Shown in pieces: positions 15,991 through 22,936 of a stretch of DNA of 52,989 bases (within the stretch, counting starts at the first letter, position 1; each line of letters starts with the position of its first letter). Position numbers and translations under genes: made by a program. The notes under the pieces were generated by a model. That model did no database searches. It was not told where the DNA came from and saw only the letters and a list, made by a program, of their open reading frames with translations. The DNA is from an uncultured Eubacteriales bacterium (GTDB lineage: Bacteria; Bacillota; Clostridia; Oscillospirales; CAG-272), in assembly GCA_958352145.1 (NCBI GenBank), contig CATWNM010000013.1, positions 1-52,989 of the forward strand, written 5' to 3'.

Positions 15991-17733
15991 ATGAAACTCA
16001 GCCAACTTGTCGGCGACCGATTTAAAGAGCGTCCTGCCGGCGCGGTGATCGACAGCCACGCGTTGATGCTGCGCGGCGGCTATATGAAATTTGTAGCCAG
16101 CGGTATTTTTTCACAATTTCCCCCGCTGGTACGGACATGCAAAAAAATCGAAGCCATTATTCGCGAGGAAATGAACGCCATCGACGGACAGGAGGTGCTC
16201 TTCCCCGTAACCATGCCCGCCTCGCTCTGGGAGGAATCGGGCAGATACGATTCCATCGCATCCGAACTGCTCCGCTTCAAGGATCGCAACGACGTTCCCA
16301 TGGTGCTCGGCATGACACATGAAGAAGCAGCGGTGCATCTGGTACGCGAATACGGCGCAAGCTATTCAAAATACCCCTTTATGATCTATCAGTTGCAAAC
16401 GAAATTCCGGGATGAAGCGCGCCCGCGCGCAGGGATGATCCGCGTGCGAGAATTTACCATGAAGGACGCCTATTCCTTTCACACCTCTATGCCGGATCTG
16501 GAAGCGTATTATGCCCGTTGTCACCGTGCTTACGAACGTATCTTCGAACGTGCGGGCGTTCCCGAAGTCGTCTCCGTACAGTCGGACTCCGGAATGATGG
16601 GCGGCAGCATTTCACATGAATTCATGCTGCTGACACCGGTCGGCGAAGATACGATCGTCACCTGCACCGCTTGCGGATACAGCGCCAATATGGAGGCGGC
16701 CGCATGCATCACGGAACCGGCCGTGGCGGAAAACTGCGAAGAACTGAAGCTTGTTCATACGCCGAACGCGCATACGATTGAAGCGCTTTGCGAATTGCTC
16801 TCCATCCCCGCACGCAAAACGGCGAAAGCCGTCGTATATCAGGAGAACCAGACAGACGACTATATCATTGTTTTCACGCGCGGCGATCTTGACATCAACG
16901 AAACGAAGCTCCGCAATTATTTGGGAAAAGAAATTCATCCCGCAGTCATCACCGAAGCGTCCGGCATCGTAGCGGGTTTTATCGGCGCGGTAAACTTCAC
17001 GGGAAAAGCGAGGCTCTTGTTCGACCGTTCGCTCAAAGGGCAAAAAAATCTGGTCTGCGGCGGAAACCGCGTCGATTATCATTACACCGGCTTCAACACC
17101 GAACGCGACTACGGCGATGTGGAATATCACGATTTTTCGAAAGCTTACGCCGGCGGTATCTGCCCATGCTGCAAAAAAAGTGCCCTTGACGTAAGCAACG
17201 GCATCGAAGTCGGCAATATTTTCCAACTCGGCACAAAATATACTGCCAGCATGGGGATGACGTATCTCGACGAAAACGGCGAGAGCAAAAATCCCATCAT
17301 GGGATGTTACGGCATCGGCGTCGGACGCCTTGCAGCCTCGGTATGCGAAGCACACCATGACGAATATGGGCCGATCTGGCCGATTTCCATCGCCCCTTGG
17401 CAGCTTCACCTTTGCTGCGTGCGCGCCGACGACGCAAATTGCCGCGCATTTGCCGGCAATTTGTACAGCGAACTGCAAGACGCCGGCATCGAAGTTATTT
17501 ATGACGACCGCGACGTGCGGGCAGGCGTCATGTTTTCGGATGCCGATCTGCTTGGCACGCCGGTGCGCGCCGTCGTCAGTCCCCGCAATATGAGCGAGGG
17601 CGTCGTCGAAATCTCGACCCGCGACAAACAGGTTCAATTGAAAGTGCCGCTCGAGCATGCCGTCTCAAAGATACGGCAGATCATAGACGGCTTGTACGCT
17701 GCAATCGATGAAAAGGTCCACAGCCGGTTATAA
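15991..17733 (+). CDS. proS: Prolyl-tRNA synthetase
   Basis: Class II synthetase charging tRNA(Pro), 580 residues, the bacterial type with an editing insertion. Motif 2 is in TKFRDEARPRAGMIRVREF (near residue 140); the YbaK-like INS domain occupies about 240-390; motif 3 is MGCYGIGVGR near 440; the anticodon-binding domain is C-terminal, with DDRDVRAGVMFSDADLLG. The ATG at 15991 has GGAGGT upstream; a TTG start four codons earlier would overlap the terminator T-run. Controlled by the T-box leader, and closed by the terminator at 17811-17852. Confidence 0.96.
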   Translation: MKLSQLVGDRFKERPAGAVIDSHALMLRGGYMKFVASGIFSQFPPLVRTCKKIEAIIREEMNAIDGQEVLFPVTMPASLWEESGRYDSIASELLRFKDRNDVPMVLGMTHEEAAVHLVREYGASYSKYPFMIYQLQTKFRDEARPRAGMIRVREFTMKDAYSFHTSMPDLEAYYARCHRAYERIFERAGVPEVVSVQSDSGMMGGSISHEFMLLTPVGEDTIVTCTACGYSANMEAAACITEPAVAENCEELKLVHTPNAHTIEALCELLSIPARKTAKAVVYQENQTDDYIIVFTRGDLDINETKLRNYLGKEIHPAVITEASGIVAGFIGAVNFTGKARLLFDRSLKGQKNLVCGGNRVDYHYTGFNTERDYGDVEYHDFSKAYAGGICPCCKKSALDVSNGIEVGNIFQLGTKYTASMGMTYLDENGESKNPIMGCYGIGVGRLAASVCEAHHDEYGPIWPISIAPWQLHLCCVRADDANCRAFAGNLYSELQDAGIEVIYDDRDVRAGVMFSDADLLGTPVRAVVSPRNMSEGVVEISTRDKQVQLKVPLEHAVSKIRQIIDGLYAAIDEKVHSRL

Positions 17734-17810
17734 TCTGAAGCAGCATATGGCGGTTGACGATCTACTCGAAGTATTCGGCGGCAGGCGCCGCATGATGCAA
17801 TATCAAAACA

Positions 17811-17852
17811 AAAACGCTTCCGCCAAGATACGCTTATGCGGAAGCGTTTTTT
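17811..17852. terminator. Intrinsic terminator after proS
   Basis: Thirteen-base perfect arms (17811-17823, 17838-17850) with T-run on the plus strand and A-run before it, so it works for proS and probably for the convergent ridA transcript. Confidence 0.88.
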
Positions 17853-17884
17853 ATAAAACGAATAAATCGCGTACAGAGTCTCGA

Positions 17885-18262
17885 TTATTTCAAATACGCA
17901 ACGGCTTCGATTTCACACAGTGCGCCGCTGGGCAAAGAACGAACAGCGACACAACTTCTTGCCGGACGGCGGTTTGAAAAATATTTTGCATATACTGCAT
18001 TGAATACGGCAAAATCAGCCATGTTCACCAAATAACAGGTTGTTTTCACAACCGCCTCATAGGTTGCGCCCGCCGCCTCCAGAATCGAACCGATGTTAAT
18101 GAGCGCCTGTTCGGCCTCCACCTCGATGCCGCCTTTCACCAGCTGACCATCCGCCGGGCAAATACCGCACTGCCCGGAAGTAAAAAGAAAATCTCCGCAT
18201 ACCACGCCCTGCGCATAAGGACCGATCGCCGCTGGCGCGTTGTTGGTTTGAATCTCGCTCAT
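17885..18262 (-). CDS. ridA: RidA-family enamine/imine deaminase
   Basis: 125-residue YjgF/YER057c/UK114 protein. In this family it trimerises and hydrolyses reactive 2-aminoacrylate and related imines released by PLP enzymes. Seen: APAAIGPYAQG at the start, FTSGQCGICPADG (34-46), and the terminal PSGALCEIEAVA where the Arg/Glu active-site area lies; the conserved arginine is in RRPARSCVAV. The ATG at 18262 overlaps the TGA of the upstream EamA gene (18259-18262), so the two are coupled. Confidence 0.9.
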   Translation of the reverse strand: MSEIQTNNAPAAIGPYAQGVVCGDFLFTSGQCGICPADGQLVKGGIEVEAEQALINIGSILEAAGATYEAVVKTTCYLVNMADFAVFNAVYAKYFSNRRPARSCVAVRSLPSGALCEIEAVAYLK

Positions 18263-19161
18263 TGCCCCCGATCTCCTTTCCATATTTTAACCTGCGATAA
18301 AATAATGCCGCCAAAAATCAACGCACAGCCCATATAACCGCGCCAGCCTAAATTCTCGTCCAGCAGCAGCCAGCCGCCTATAGCGGCAAACACTGACTCC
18401 GTACAGAGGATAATCGAAGCCAGCGCGGGTTCTGTCCCACGTTGCCCGATTACCTGAAAGGTATATGCAACGCCAACGGACATAACACCGCAATACAAAA
18501 TTGGAATTTTCGCTTCGATTACCGCCGCCATATGAATTTCTTCGGTAAACAGAGCGCAGAATATGCAGAGCGCACCGCAAACGATAAACTGAACCATTGA
18601 AAATTTGAGGGGACTTACTTCTGCGGCATACCGATCAATCACCACGATATGCGCCGTCCAAAAAAACGCACCAATGACCAGAACCAAATCTCCAAAGCCT
18701 ACCGGTTCTATACCGTTCGCAAAACTTACAAAATACAAGCCGATCACCGCGATTATGGCGCCAATCCATGCTTCCGGCCGGATTTTTTTATGCATGAATA
18801 TGCCGCACAGCGGTACAAATACCATGTACAGTCCGGTGATAAACCCCGCTTTTCCTGCGCTGTCTGTCAAAAGAATCCCATACTGCTGAAGCGAAGACGC
18901 GGCAAATAAAATCACGCCGCAAAGCGCGCCGGTCCCCACGTTTTTTTTTCGCTCTGCATTGCTCATTTTATTCCGTTCAAAAATCAGCACAACCGGAATC
19001 AACGAAAGAACGCCGACAAAAAATCGAATCCCGTTAAACCAAAACGCGCCCAAAGAATTGCCGCCGATGTTTTGAAACGCAAAGGCAAATCCCCAAATCA
19101 AAGCGGTTAAAAACAAAACACAGATATATTTAGGATGATTCTCTTTCATCATTGTCACCAT
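18259..19161 (-). CDS. EamA/DMT-family permease
   Basis: Second drug/metabolite transporter of the window, 300 residues, with about ten hydrophobic helices in two EamA halves; LTALIWGFAFAFQNIGG opens the first and GVMSVGVAYTFQVIGQRG lies in the second. The start is not certain: ATG at 19161, or the ATGATG pair at 19149-19154, which lies after a GGTGA. It is first in a two-gene unit with ridA, which hints at export of an amino-acid-related metabolite; that is inference only. Confidence 0.88.
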   Translation of the reverse strand: MVTMMKENHPKYICVLFLTALIWGFAFAFQNIGGNSLGAFWFNGIRFFVGVLSLIPVVLIFERNKMSNAERKKNVGTGALCGVILFAASSLQQYGILLTDSAGKAGFITGLYMVFVPLCGIFMHKKIRPEAWIGAIIAVIGLYFVSFANGIEPVGFGDLVLVIGAFFWTAHIVVIDRYAAEVSPLKFSMVQFIVCGALCIFCALFTEEIHMAAVIEAKIPILYCGVMSVGVAYTFQVIGQRGTEPALASIILCTESVFAAIGGWLLLDENLGWRGYMGCALIFGGIILSQVKIWKGDRGQ

Positions 19162-19181
19162 TCTGCAACCAAATATACCTT

Positions 19182-19210
19182 ATTCTATCCCATCCGCACT
19201 CTTTTGTCAA
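19182..19210 (-). promoter_or_regulatory. Promoter of the EamA-ridA unit
   Basis: Minus-strand TTGACA (19205-19210), 17-base spacer, TAGAAT (19182-19187). Transcription would begin about 13 bases before the first ATG. Confidence 0.65.
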
Positions 19211-19282
19211 TCCGCCGCCTTCACTTTTGTAGACAGCTACAGCCTTTTTGCCAACCGATTGGAGATTTTTTAGCAATTTTGT

Positions 19283-19314
19283 AAAAAAACAGCACAGGCA
19301 TATGGTGCCGTAAC
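19283..19314 (+). repeat. Left terminal inverted repeat of the element
   Basis: Two exact blocks of 15 and 11 bases, separated by 6, that recur inverted at 22331-22370, where the separation is 14 bases. Confidence 0.65.
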
Positions 19315-19508
19315 ATTCAACTTGCTTTACGTCTATTGGTCATTTCATCATCCTGTGATAAACGGCAGTAAAGAGCGGTGATTTTGTTCTGTTCTGATTG
19401 TCTGCTATTCAAAGTTTGCTCCTTTCCGACAATCGAATACAGTATATTGCTGTAAGCATTATACCATATTCAACCGTCCAATTCAACGCTTTAGTGTGAT
19501 AAATTAAA

Positions 19509-19796
19509 TTATTCTTCATGGAACTTATAACCTAGCTTACGGGTCATAGTGTCGATTAGAAACTCTTTACCGTCCGGATTAAAGTGTCCCATAACCTCGT
19601 ATTCGGTGTTGCCGTCTTTTTCGGCAAAGTCCAGATCTGGCGGAATACGGTTCAGAGGTTTCCGTTCTCTACCCGCATCAATAACCGCAGGCCTGTTCAG
19701 TATCCTTTCAATTTTGGGATGCTCTTTCTCTAACTTTGTAATTAGTTCCTCTAACCGTTTGTTTCTTTCTGATACTTCTTTGTCCTCCTTACCGAT
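19509..19796 (-). pseudogene. C-terminal fragment of an unrecognised transposon-borne gene
   Basis: Open frame of about 95 codons ending at TAA 19509-19511 and bounded upstream by an in-frame TGA at 19797-19799, with no start codon near a ribosome binding site. The product has a charged helical start (ERNKRLEELITKLEKEHP), then NRPAVIDAGRERKPLNRIPP, and ends EYEVMGHFNPDGKEFLIDT followed by KLGYKFHEE. The composition is that of a real protein tail. It sits in the transposon-derived element. The family was not recognised; a mobilisation or accessory protein of a conjugative transposon is possible. Confidence 0.45.
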
Positions 19797-19815
19797 TCAG
19801 TGGAATAAGTGATAT

Positions 19816-19938
19816 GTACCGGCAAGCATCGCCTTTGGTCTACCACGGCACTTGTCAGGACTATTCCTGAAACCTTTAAGGGCATGGGATTATCCAACAA
19901 ATCTGCCTTTTTGTCCCCAAAAGGCGATGCTTGCTGGT
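19816..19938. repeat. Long-range inverted repeat with internal hairpin
   Basis: Roughly 22-base arms (19816-19837 and 19917-19938, two differences) built on GCAAGCATCGCCTTTGG enclose about 80 bases that contain a TCAGGA-CTAT-TCCTGA hairpin. An open frame on the minus strand runs through it (19751-19981), but it reads straight through the stem and has no start signal. It may be a structured RNA or a miniature element inside the larger one. Confidence 0.5.
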
Positions 19939-19974
19939 ATAGTGCCTTCCCATTTCCCTCCGTGTGCAAAACTG

Positions 19975-20058
19975 CAAACAAAAAAAGCCGTTACACAGAC
20001 ATCAAAGATCGGCGGAGCATTGCTCTCGCTTCAAAATGATGTTCCATGTAACGGCTTT
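19975..20058 (-). terminator. Long stem-loop with T-run on the minus strand
   Basis: Twelve-base perfect outer arms (19984-19995, 20047-20058), an inner ACATC/GATGT pairing and a central GAGC-ATT-GCTC hairpin. On the minus strand the structure ends in seven T, so it can stop transcripts entering from the tnpV side. It could also be a miniature repeat. Confidence 0.5.
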
Positions 20059-20160
20059 AAATTTCAAAGCACTTTATTTACTTGTTGCTTTAATTATACT
20101 TTCTCTTGGTTGCACAGTCAAGATTTTTCGTATCGTGAGTAAATATTTTTTCTATAAGAC

Positions 20161-20189
20161 TTGCACATATCGAGGAAATATGCTATAAT
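20161..20189 (+). promoter_or_regulatory. Strong promoter of the GNAT transcription unit
   Basis: TTGCAC (20161-20166), 17-base spacer and perfect TATAAT (20184-20189) with a TGC extension. The first structured element of the leader starts about 25 bases downstream. Confidence 0.75.
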
Positions 20190-20216
20190 ATACAAAATTG
20201 AATTCGAAAGCGAGGT

Positions 20217-20265
20217 GGACAAAATGACAACTAATAAACTGATAAAATCAAATGTCGTTTTGTCC
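20217..20265 (+). promoter_or_regulatory. Leader stem sequestering the leader-peptide start codon
   Basis: Bases 20217-20229 pair with 20253-20265 over 13 positions with one G-U pair. The ATG of the leader peptide (20224-20226) is inside the 5' arm. A ribosome stalled on the peptide would open or hold this stem, which is the logic of drug-inducible attenuators. Confidence 0.55.
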
Positions 20266-20274
20266 ATACTGTAA
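20224..20274 (+). CDS. Putative 16-residue leader peptide of the GNAT gene
   Basis: ATG preceded by GAGGTGG, then 16 codons reading MTTNKLIKSNVVLSIL and a TAA stop. It lies between the promoter and an intrinsic terminator that precedes the acetyltransferase gene. In known inducible resistance genes such peptides stall ribosomes when the drug is present and so prevent termination. The peptide itself matches no leader I can name. Translation is inferred from the position and ribosome binding site. Confidence 0.5.
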   Translation: MTTNKLIKSNVVLSIL

Positions 20275-20299
20275 AGATACTTTCTAATGGATATAATCG

Positions 20300-20329
20300 T
20301 CGCTCCTGATTTTATCAGGAGCGATTTTT
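20300..20329 (+). terminator. Attenuator terminator ahead of the GNAT gene
   Basis: Eleven-base perfect stem (20300-20310 with 20314-20324), three-base loop, followed by TTTTTA. It stands between the leader peptide and the acetyltransferase, so without read-through the gene would be silent. Confidence 0.8.
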
Positions 20330-20354
20330 ATATTTATTTAGAAAGAGGTAACTT

Positions 20355-21836
20355 ATGAACAGACTAACATTCGTTCAGCTATACGCTGAAGACAAAGAAA
20401 ACTGTGCAACTTTTGAACAGCTTATGTGGCAGTATGCCAAAGAACTTGACGAACATCAAAGCCGAATTACACCCACAAATTTCATTGAAAAGTGGATTAA
20501 AAGTATTATACAAATACAGGGCGATAATGATCGACATTTGGAACTTTGTTATGATGATAAAACGCTGATTGGTTTTTTGTACGGCAAGATTGACCGTCCC
20601 GAGCATAAAGGCTTCATAAAGGTCGGATACGGATATATAATGGAATTTTTTGTATTGCCCGAGTATCGCCGTAACGGGTATGGAAAAGAAATGTATTTAC
20701 GCTTAGAAAAACTATTCAAACAAGACGGCGCAAAGCGAATGTATCTTACTTCCGATCCTATTACAGGCAAGCCCTTTTGGGAGTCCTTGGGGTTCGTAAA
20801 TACTGGTGAAAAGTCACCCGAAAATGATCAAGAAATCTACGAAAAGCAAATATTTGCAGACAAAAACAGAAAAGTAAACATCATCAAATATCCTGATAAT
20901 ATTATGCTGTATTCTATCGCAAAACGACACGGTGAAATCGCTAACAAAGTCATTAAAGAATTGACTAATGTAATATCTACTGCACATTATTGTTCTGACT
21001 TCTTTTGCACAATTATGTATAACGACAATGGCGAAATCATTGGATGTGCGAATTTTATTCAAAGCAGTTCTGAATCCTCAAAATGGTTTTACACCGATTT
21101 ATGGATTGCTCCGGAATATAAACGCCAAGGTTGTGCAACAGAAATCATCAACACTGGACGGCAGTATTTGTCAGAACTTAATGCAAAGACACTGTTATGT
21201 ACGGTTGAGCCACATAATGAAGCATCATTGAATTTGCAAAGGTCTTTGGGATTTGAGCAAATTGAAACTCAACCCTTTGAAAATTTTGAAGTGGATGGCT
21301 TGATAATGTTCAAAATGAATATTACAACGAACTTCAACATAGTCTGTCTGGCAGATGATTTCAATCATTTGGTATTCATTTGCGATTTACTTACCAATCC
21401 GTCGAATGTTTCGGCACTACATTTGAAGAGGAAACTTGATAACGAATACCGTCAATTCTATAAAGAAATGAGAGAAGCGTTAATCTTTGGTACAGCAGAT
21501 GATGAATTGAACTATATAATAAGAAAAGGTGTAGTACCGATTGCTTGGTTAAAGTTAAATGGATTAAGCAATGATAGCCTGTGGATTAGTATGCTTATAG
21601 TTCACGAGAAATATAGAAATTTGGGTGTGGGTATGTTTGCCTTGAATTTTGTTGAAGAATTCGCTTTATCAACTCAACGCAATCATATCTACATAAATAC
21701 TACATCAGACAATTTAATTGCGCAGTCACTTTATAAAAAAGCCGGCTATATTGTAGTGGGAGAGACAAATCATCAAAATGAGGATAAAACCGAATTAGTT
21801 AGATATACATTGCATAAAGAAATTTTCTTTAATTAA
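20355..21836 (+). CDS. Triple-domain GNAT N-acetyltransferase, putative inducible resistance enzyme
   Basis: 493-residue cytosolic protein made of three GNAT folds in a row. Domain 1 (about 1-165) has its acetyl-CoA loop at RRNGYG (105-110), after EFFVLPEY; domain 2 (about 175-323) at KRQGCA (256-261), after DLWIAPEY, with an N-x-x-A-x-x-L-x-x-x-x-G-F end; domain 3 (about 326-490) at RNLGVG (421-426), after MLIVHEKY, with SLYKKAGY. Each has the Q/R-x-x-G-x-G/A core, so all three could bind acetyl-CoA. Domain 1 resembles aminoglycoside-type acetyltransferases in general layout, but the substrate is unknown. The ATG follows AAAGAGGTAACTT. The promoter, leader peptide and terminator upstream suggest induction by a translation inhibitor. 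AT-rich, and carried in a mobile element. Confidence 0.8.
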   Translation: MNRLTFVQLYAEDKENCATFEQLMWQYAKELDEHQSRITPTNFIEKWIKSIIQIQGDNDRHLELCYDDKTLIGFLYGKIDRPEHKGFIKVGYGYIMEFFVLPEYRRNGYGKEMYLRLEKLFKQDGAKRMYLTSDPITGKPFWESLGFVNTGEKSPENDQEIYEKQIFADKNRKVNIIKYPDNIMLYSIAKRHGEIANKVIKELTNVISTAHYCSDFFCTIMYNDNGEIIGCANFIQSSSESSKWFYTDLWIAPEYKRQGCATEIINTGRQYLSELNAKTLLCTVEPHNEASLNLQRSLGFEQIETQPFENFEVDGLIMFKMNITTNFNIVCLADDFNHLVFICDLLTNPSNVSALHLKRKLDNEYRQFYKEMREALIFGTADDELNYIIRKGVVPIAWLKLNGLSNDSLWISMLIVHEKYRNLGVGMFALNFVEEFALSTQRNHIYINTTSDNLIAQSLYKKAGYIVVGETNHQNEDKTELVRYTLHKEIFFN

Positions 21837-21840
21837 AACC

Positions 21841-21870
21841 GTGAGGCAGGGAAATCATTCCCTGCCTCAC
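21841..21870. terminator. Bidirectional terminator between GNAT gene and tnpV
   Basis: Thirteen-base perfect arms (21841-21853, 21858-21870), four-base loop, T-rich on both outgoing sides, between two convergent genes. Confidence 0.8.
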
Positions 21871-21875
21871 TTCAT

Positions 21876-22262
21876 TTAGGTATAAATCAAATCTGTGTTT
21901 ATTGCTTCTATGGCTCTGCTGCGGATATTATTCATCCGAGCAATCCACTCCATCTGATTTTTTGCTTTGAGTTCTTCGGTGATACCCTCACGCTCTGCCA
22001 TTTCTTTTACAAGCCGAAAAAACATATCCTCTGCCTGCTTGTCGAGGTCAGCGGGATAGCCGCTCAGTTTACTACTCGTTAGCAAGTTGGTGTATAACAC
22101 CTTTCTGTGCCGCTTAATATACCGTAAGTGTCGCTGTCCCCATAAGCCGATTTCCGTTTCTTTTTCGGCGAGTAAGGTCAGATTAGGAATTAGATAACCA
22201 TTTTCCTCGTGATACGTGCCACCCATTTGTTCAAATAATGATTTTATTGCAGTTTCCTCCAA
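21876..22262 (-). CDS. tnpV: Transposon-encoded protein TnpV
   Basis: Small protein carried by Tn4451/Tn1549-like clostridial elements; its function is unknown. Recognised by SLFEQMGGTYHEENGYLIP, GLWGQRHLRYIKRHRKVLY and the tail NQMEWIARMNNIRSRAIEA. The start is odd. Family members usually begin at M-K-S-L-x-E-Q, but here the codon before AAA TCA is ATA (22245-22247), although GGAGG sits eight bases upstream. A TTG at 22260-22262 gives a slightly longer form, 128 residues, and the next ATG is inside the conserved block. The gene may therefore be poorly expressed or dead. Confidence 0.8.
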   Translation of the reverse strand: MEETAIKSLFEQMGGTYHEENGYLIPNLTLLAEKETEIGLWGQRHLRYIKRHRKVLYTNLLTSSKLSGYPADLDKQAEDMFFRLVKEMAEREGITEELKAKNQMEWIARMNNIRSRAIEAINTDLIYT

Positions 22263-22330
22263 ATATAAGTTTTAGATTTTTCTGCAATATACCGTACCGA
22301 TTGTCTTTGCCACTTGTTTTCAAAACCATC

Positions 22331-22370
22331 GTTACGGCACCTCATCATACTAATACTGTGCTGTTTTTTT
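22331..22370 (-). repeat. Right terminal inverted repeat of the element
   Basis: Inverted counterpart of 19283-19314; both blocks (15 and 11 bases) are exact. It lies directly downstream of rplQ. Confidence 0.65.
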
Positions 22371-22377
22371 ATCGAAC

Positions 22378-22890
22378 TTACTCTGCTGCGGCTTCTGCTG
22401 CGGGCGCTTGGGTTTCGGCAGCAACCGTCTCAGCGGCAGACGCTTCGACTGCGGGCGCCGTATTGGATTTCTCAGCAGCCTTTTTGGCAGTTGTCTTTTT
22501 TGTAGCCGCTTTCTTTGTCGGCTTTTCCGGCTCAGCAGGCGCAGACGCAGGAATCAAACGGATGATCGCCATCTCGGCCGCATCTCCTCTGCGGGGGCCG
22601 ATCTTGAAAATCTGCGTATAGCCGCCGTTTCGATCAGCATATTCCGGCGCGATCGTGTCAAACAATTTCTTCACAACACTCTCTTTGGTAATAAAAGCGA
22701 GTGCCTGACGGCGGGATGCCAGCGTATTTTTCTTTCCGAGCGTAATCATCTTTTCGGCAAGCGGCCTGACCTCCTTTGCTCTGGTCAGCGTCGTCTCAAC
22801 CGAACCGTTTTCGAGCAGATATGTTACCATTCCTCTGAGCATAGCTTTTCTATGATCAGTAGGCCTGCCAAGTTTTCTAGTTCCGGGCAT
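22378..22890 (-). CDS. rplQ: 50S ribosomal protein L17
   Basis: 170 residues. The globular L17 fold is residues 1-117 (starting PGTRKLGRPTDHRKAMLRGM); residues 118-170 are an Ala/Lys/Glu-rich low-complexity tail, seen also in other clostridial L17. It is the last gene of the ribosomal operon. The inverted-repeat element begins seven bases beyond its stop codon, so any native terminator has been displaced or lost. Confidence 0.96.
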   Translation of the reverse strand: MPGTRKLGRPTDHRKAMLRGMVTYLLENGSVETTLTRAKEVRPLAEKMITLGKKNTLASRRQALAFITKESVVKKLFDTIAPEYADRNGGYTQIFKIGPRRGDAAEMAIIRLIPASAPAEPEKPTKKAATKKTTAKKAAEKSNTAPAVEASAAETVAAETQAPAAEAAAE

Positions 22891-22936
22891 TGTAAAATTC
22901 CCTCCTTATCGTATTTGCGCACAGTTGCGCTGGGGT

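Larger units (their letters stand above)
19283..22370. mobile_element. Inverted-repeat-bounded element with tnpV and a triple-GNAT gene
   Basis: 3.1-kb AT-rich insert. Its ends are inverted copies: AAAAAAACAGCACAG (19283-19297 against 22356-22370) and GGTGCCGTAAC (19304-19314 against 22331-22341); further in, 19428-19452 and 22281-22305 match in inverted orientation at about 20 of 25 bases. It encodes TnpV, a protein of Tn4451/Tn1549-like clostridial transposons, a gene fragment, and a regulated acetyltransferase. No recombinase, relaxase or clear target duplication is seen, so it is probably a decayed or non-autonomous element. The right end stops seven bases from the rplQ stop codon. The stretch 19315-19508 shows no gene. 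Confidence 0.6.

Noticed and set aside
16612..17658. 348-codon open frame opposite proS
   Set aside because: ProS motifs cover the same bases on the plus strand; the antisense product has no recognisable domain.
19751..19981. 76-codon minus-strand frame in the element
   Set aside because: It reads through a long inverted repeat and a hairpin, with no ribosome binding site; better explained as structure than coding.
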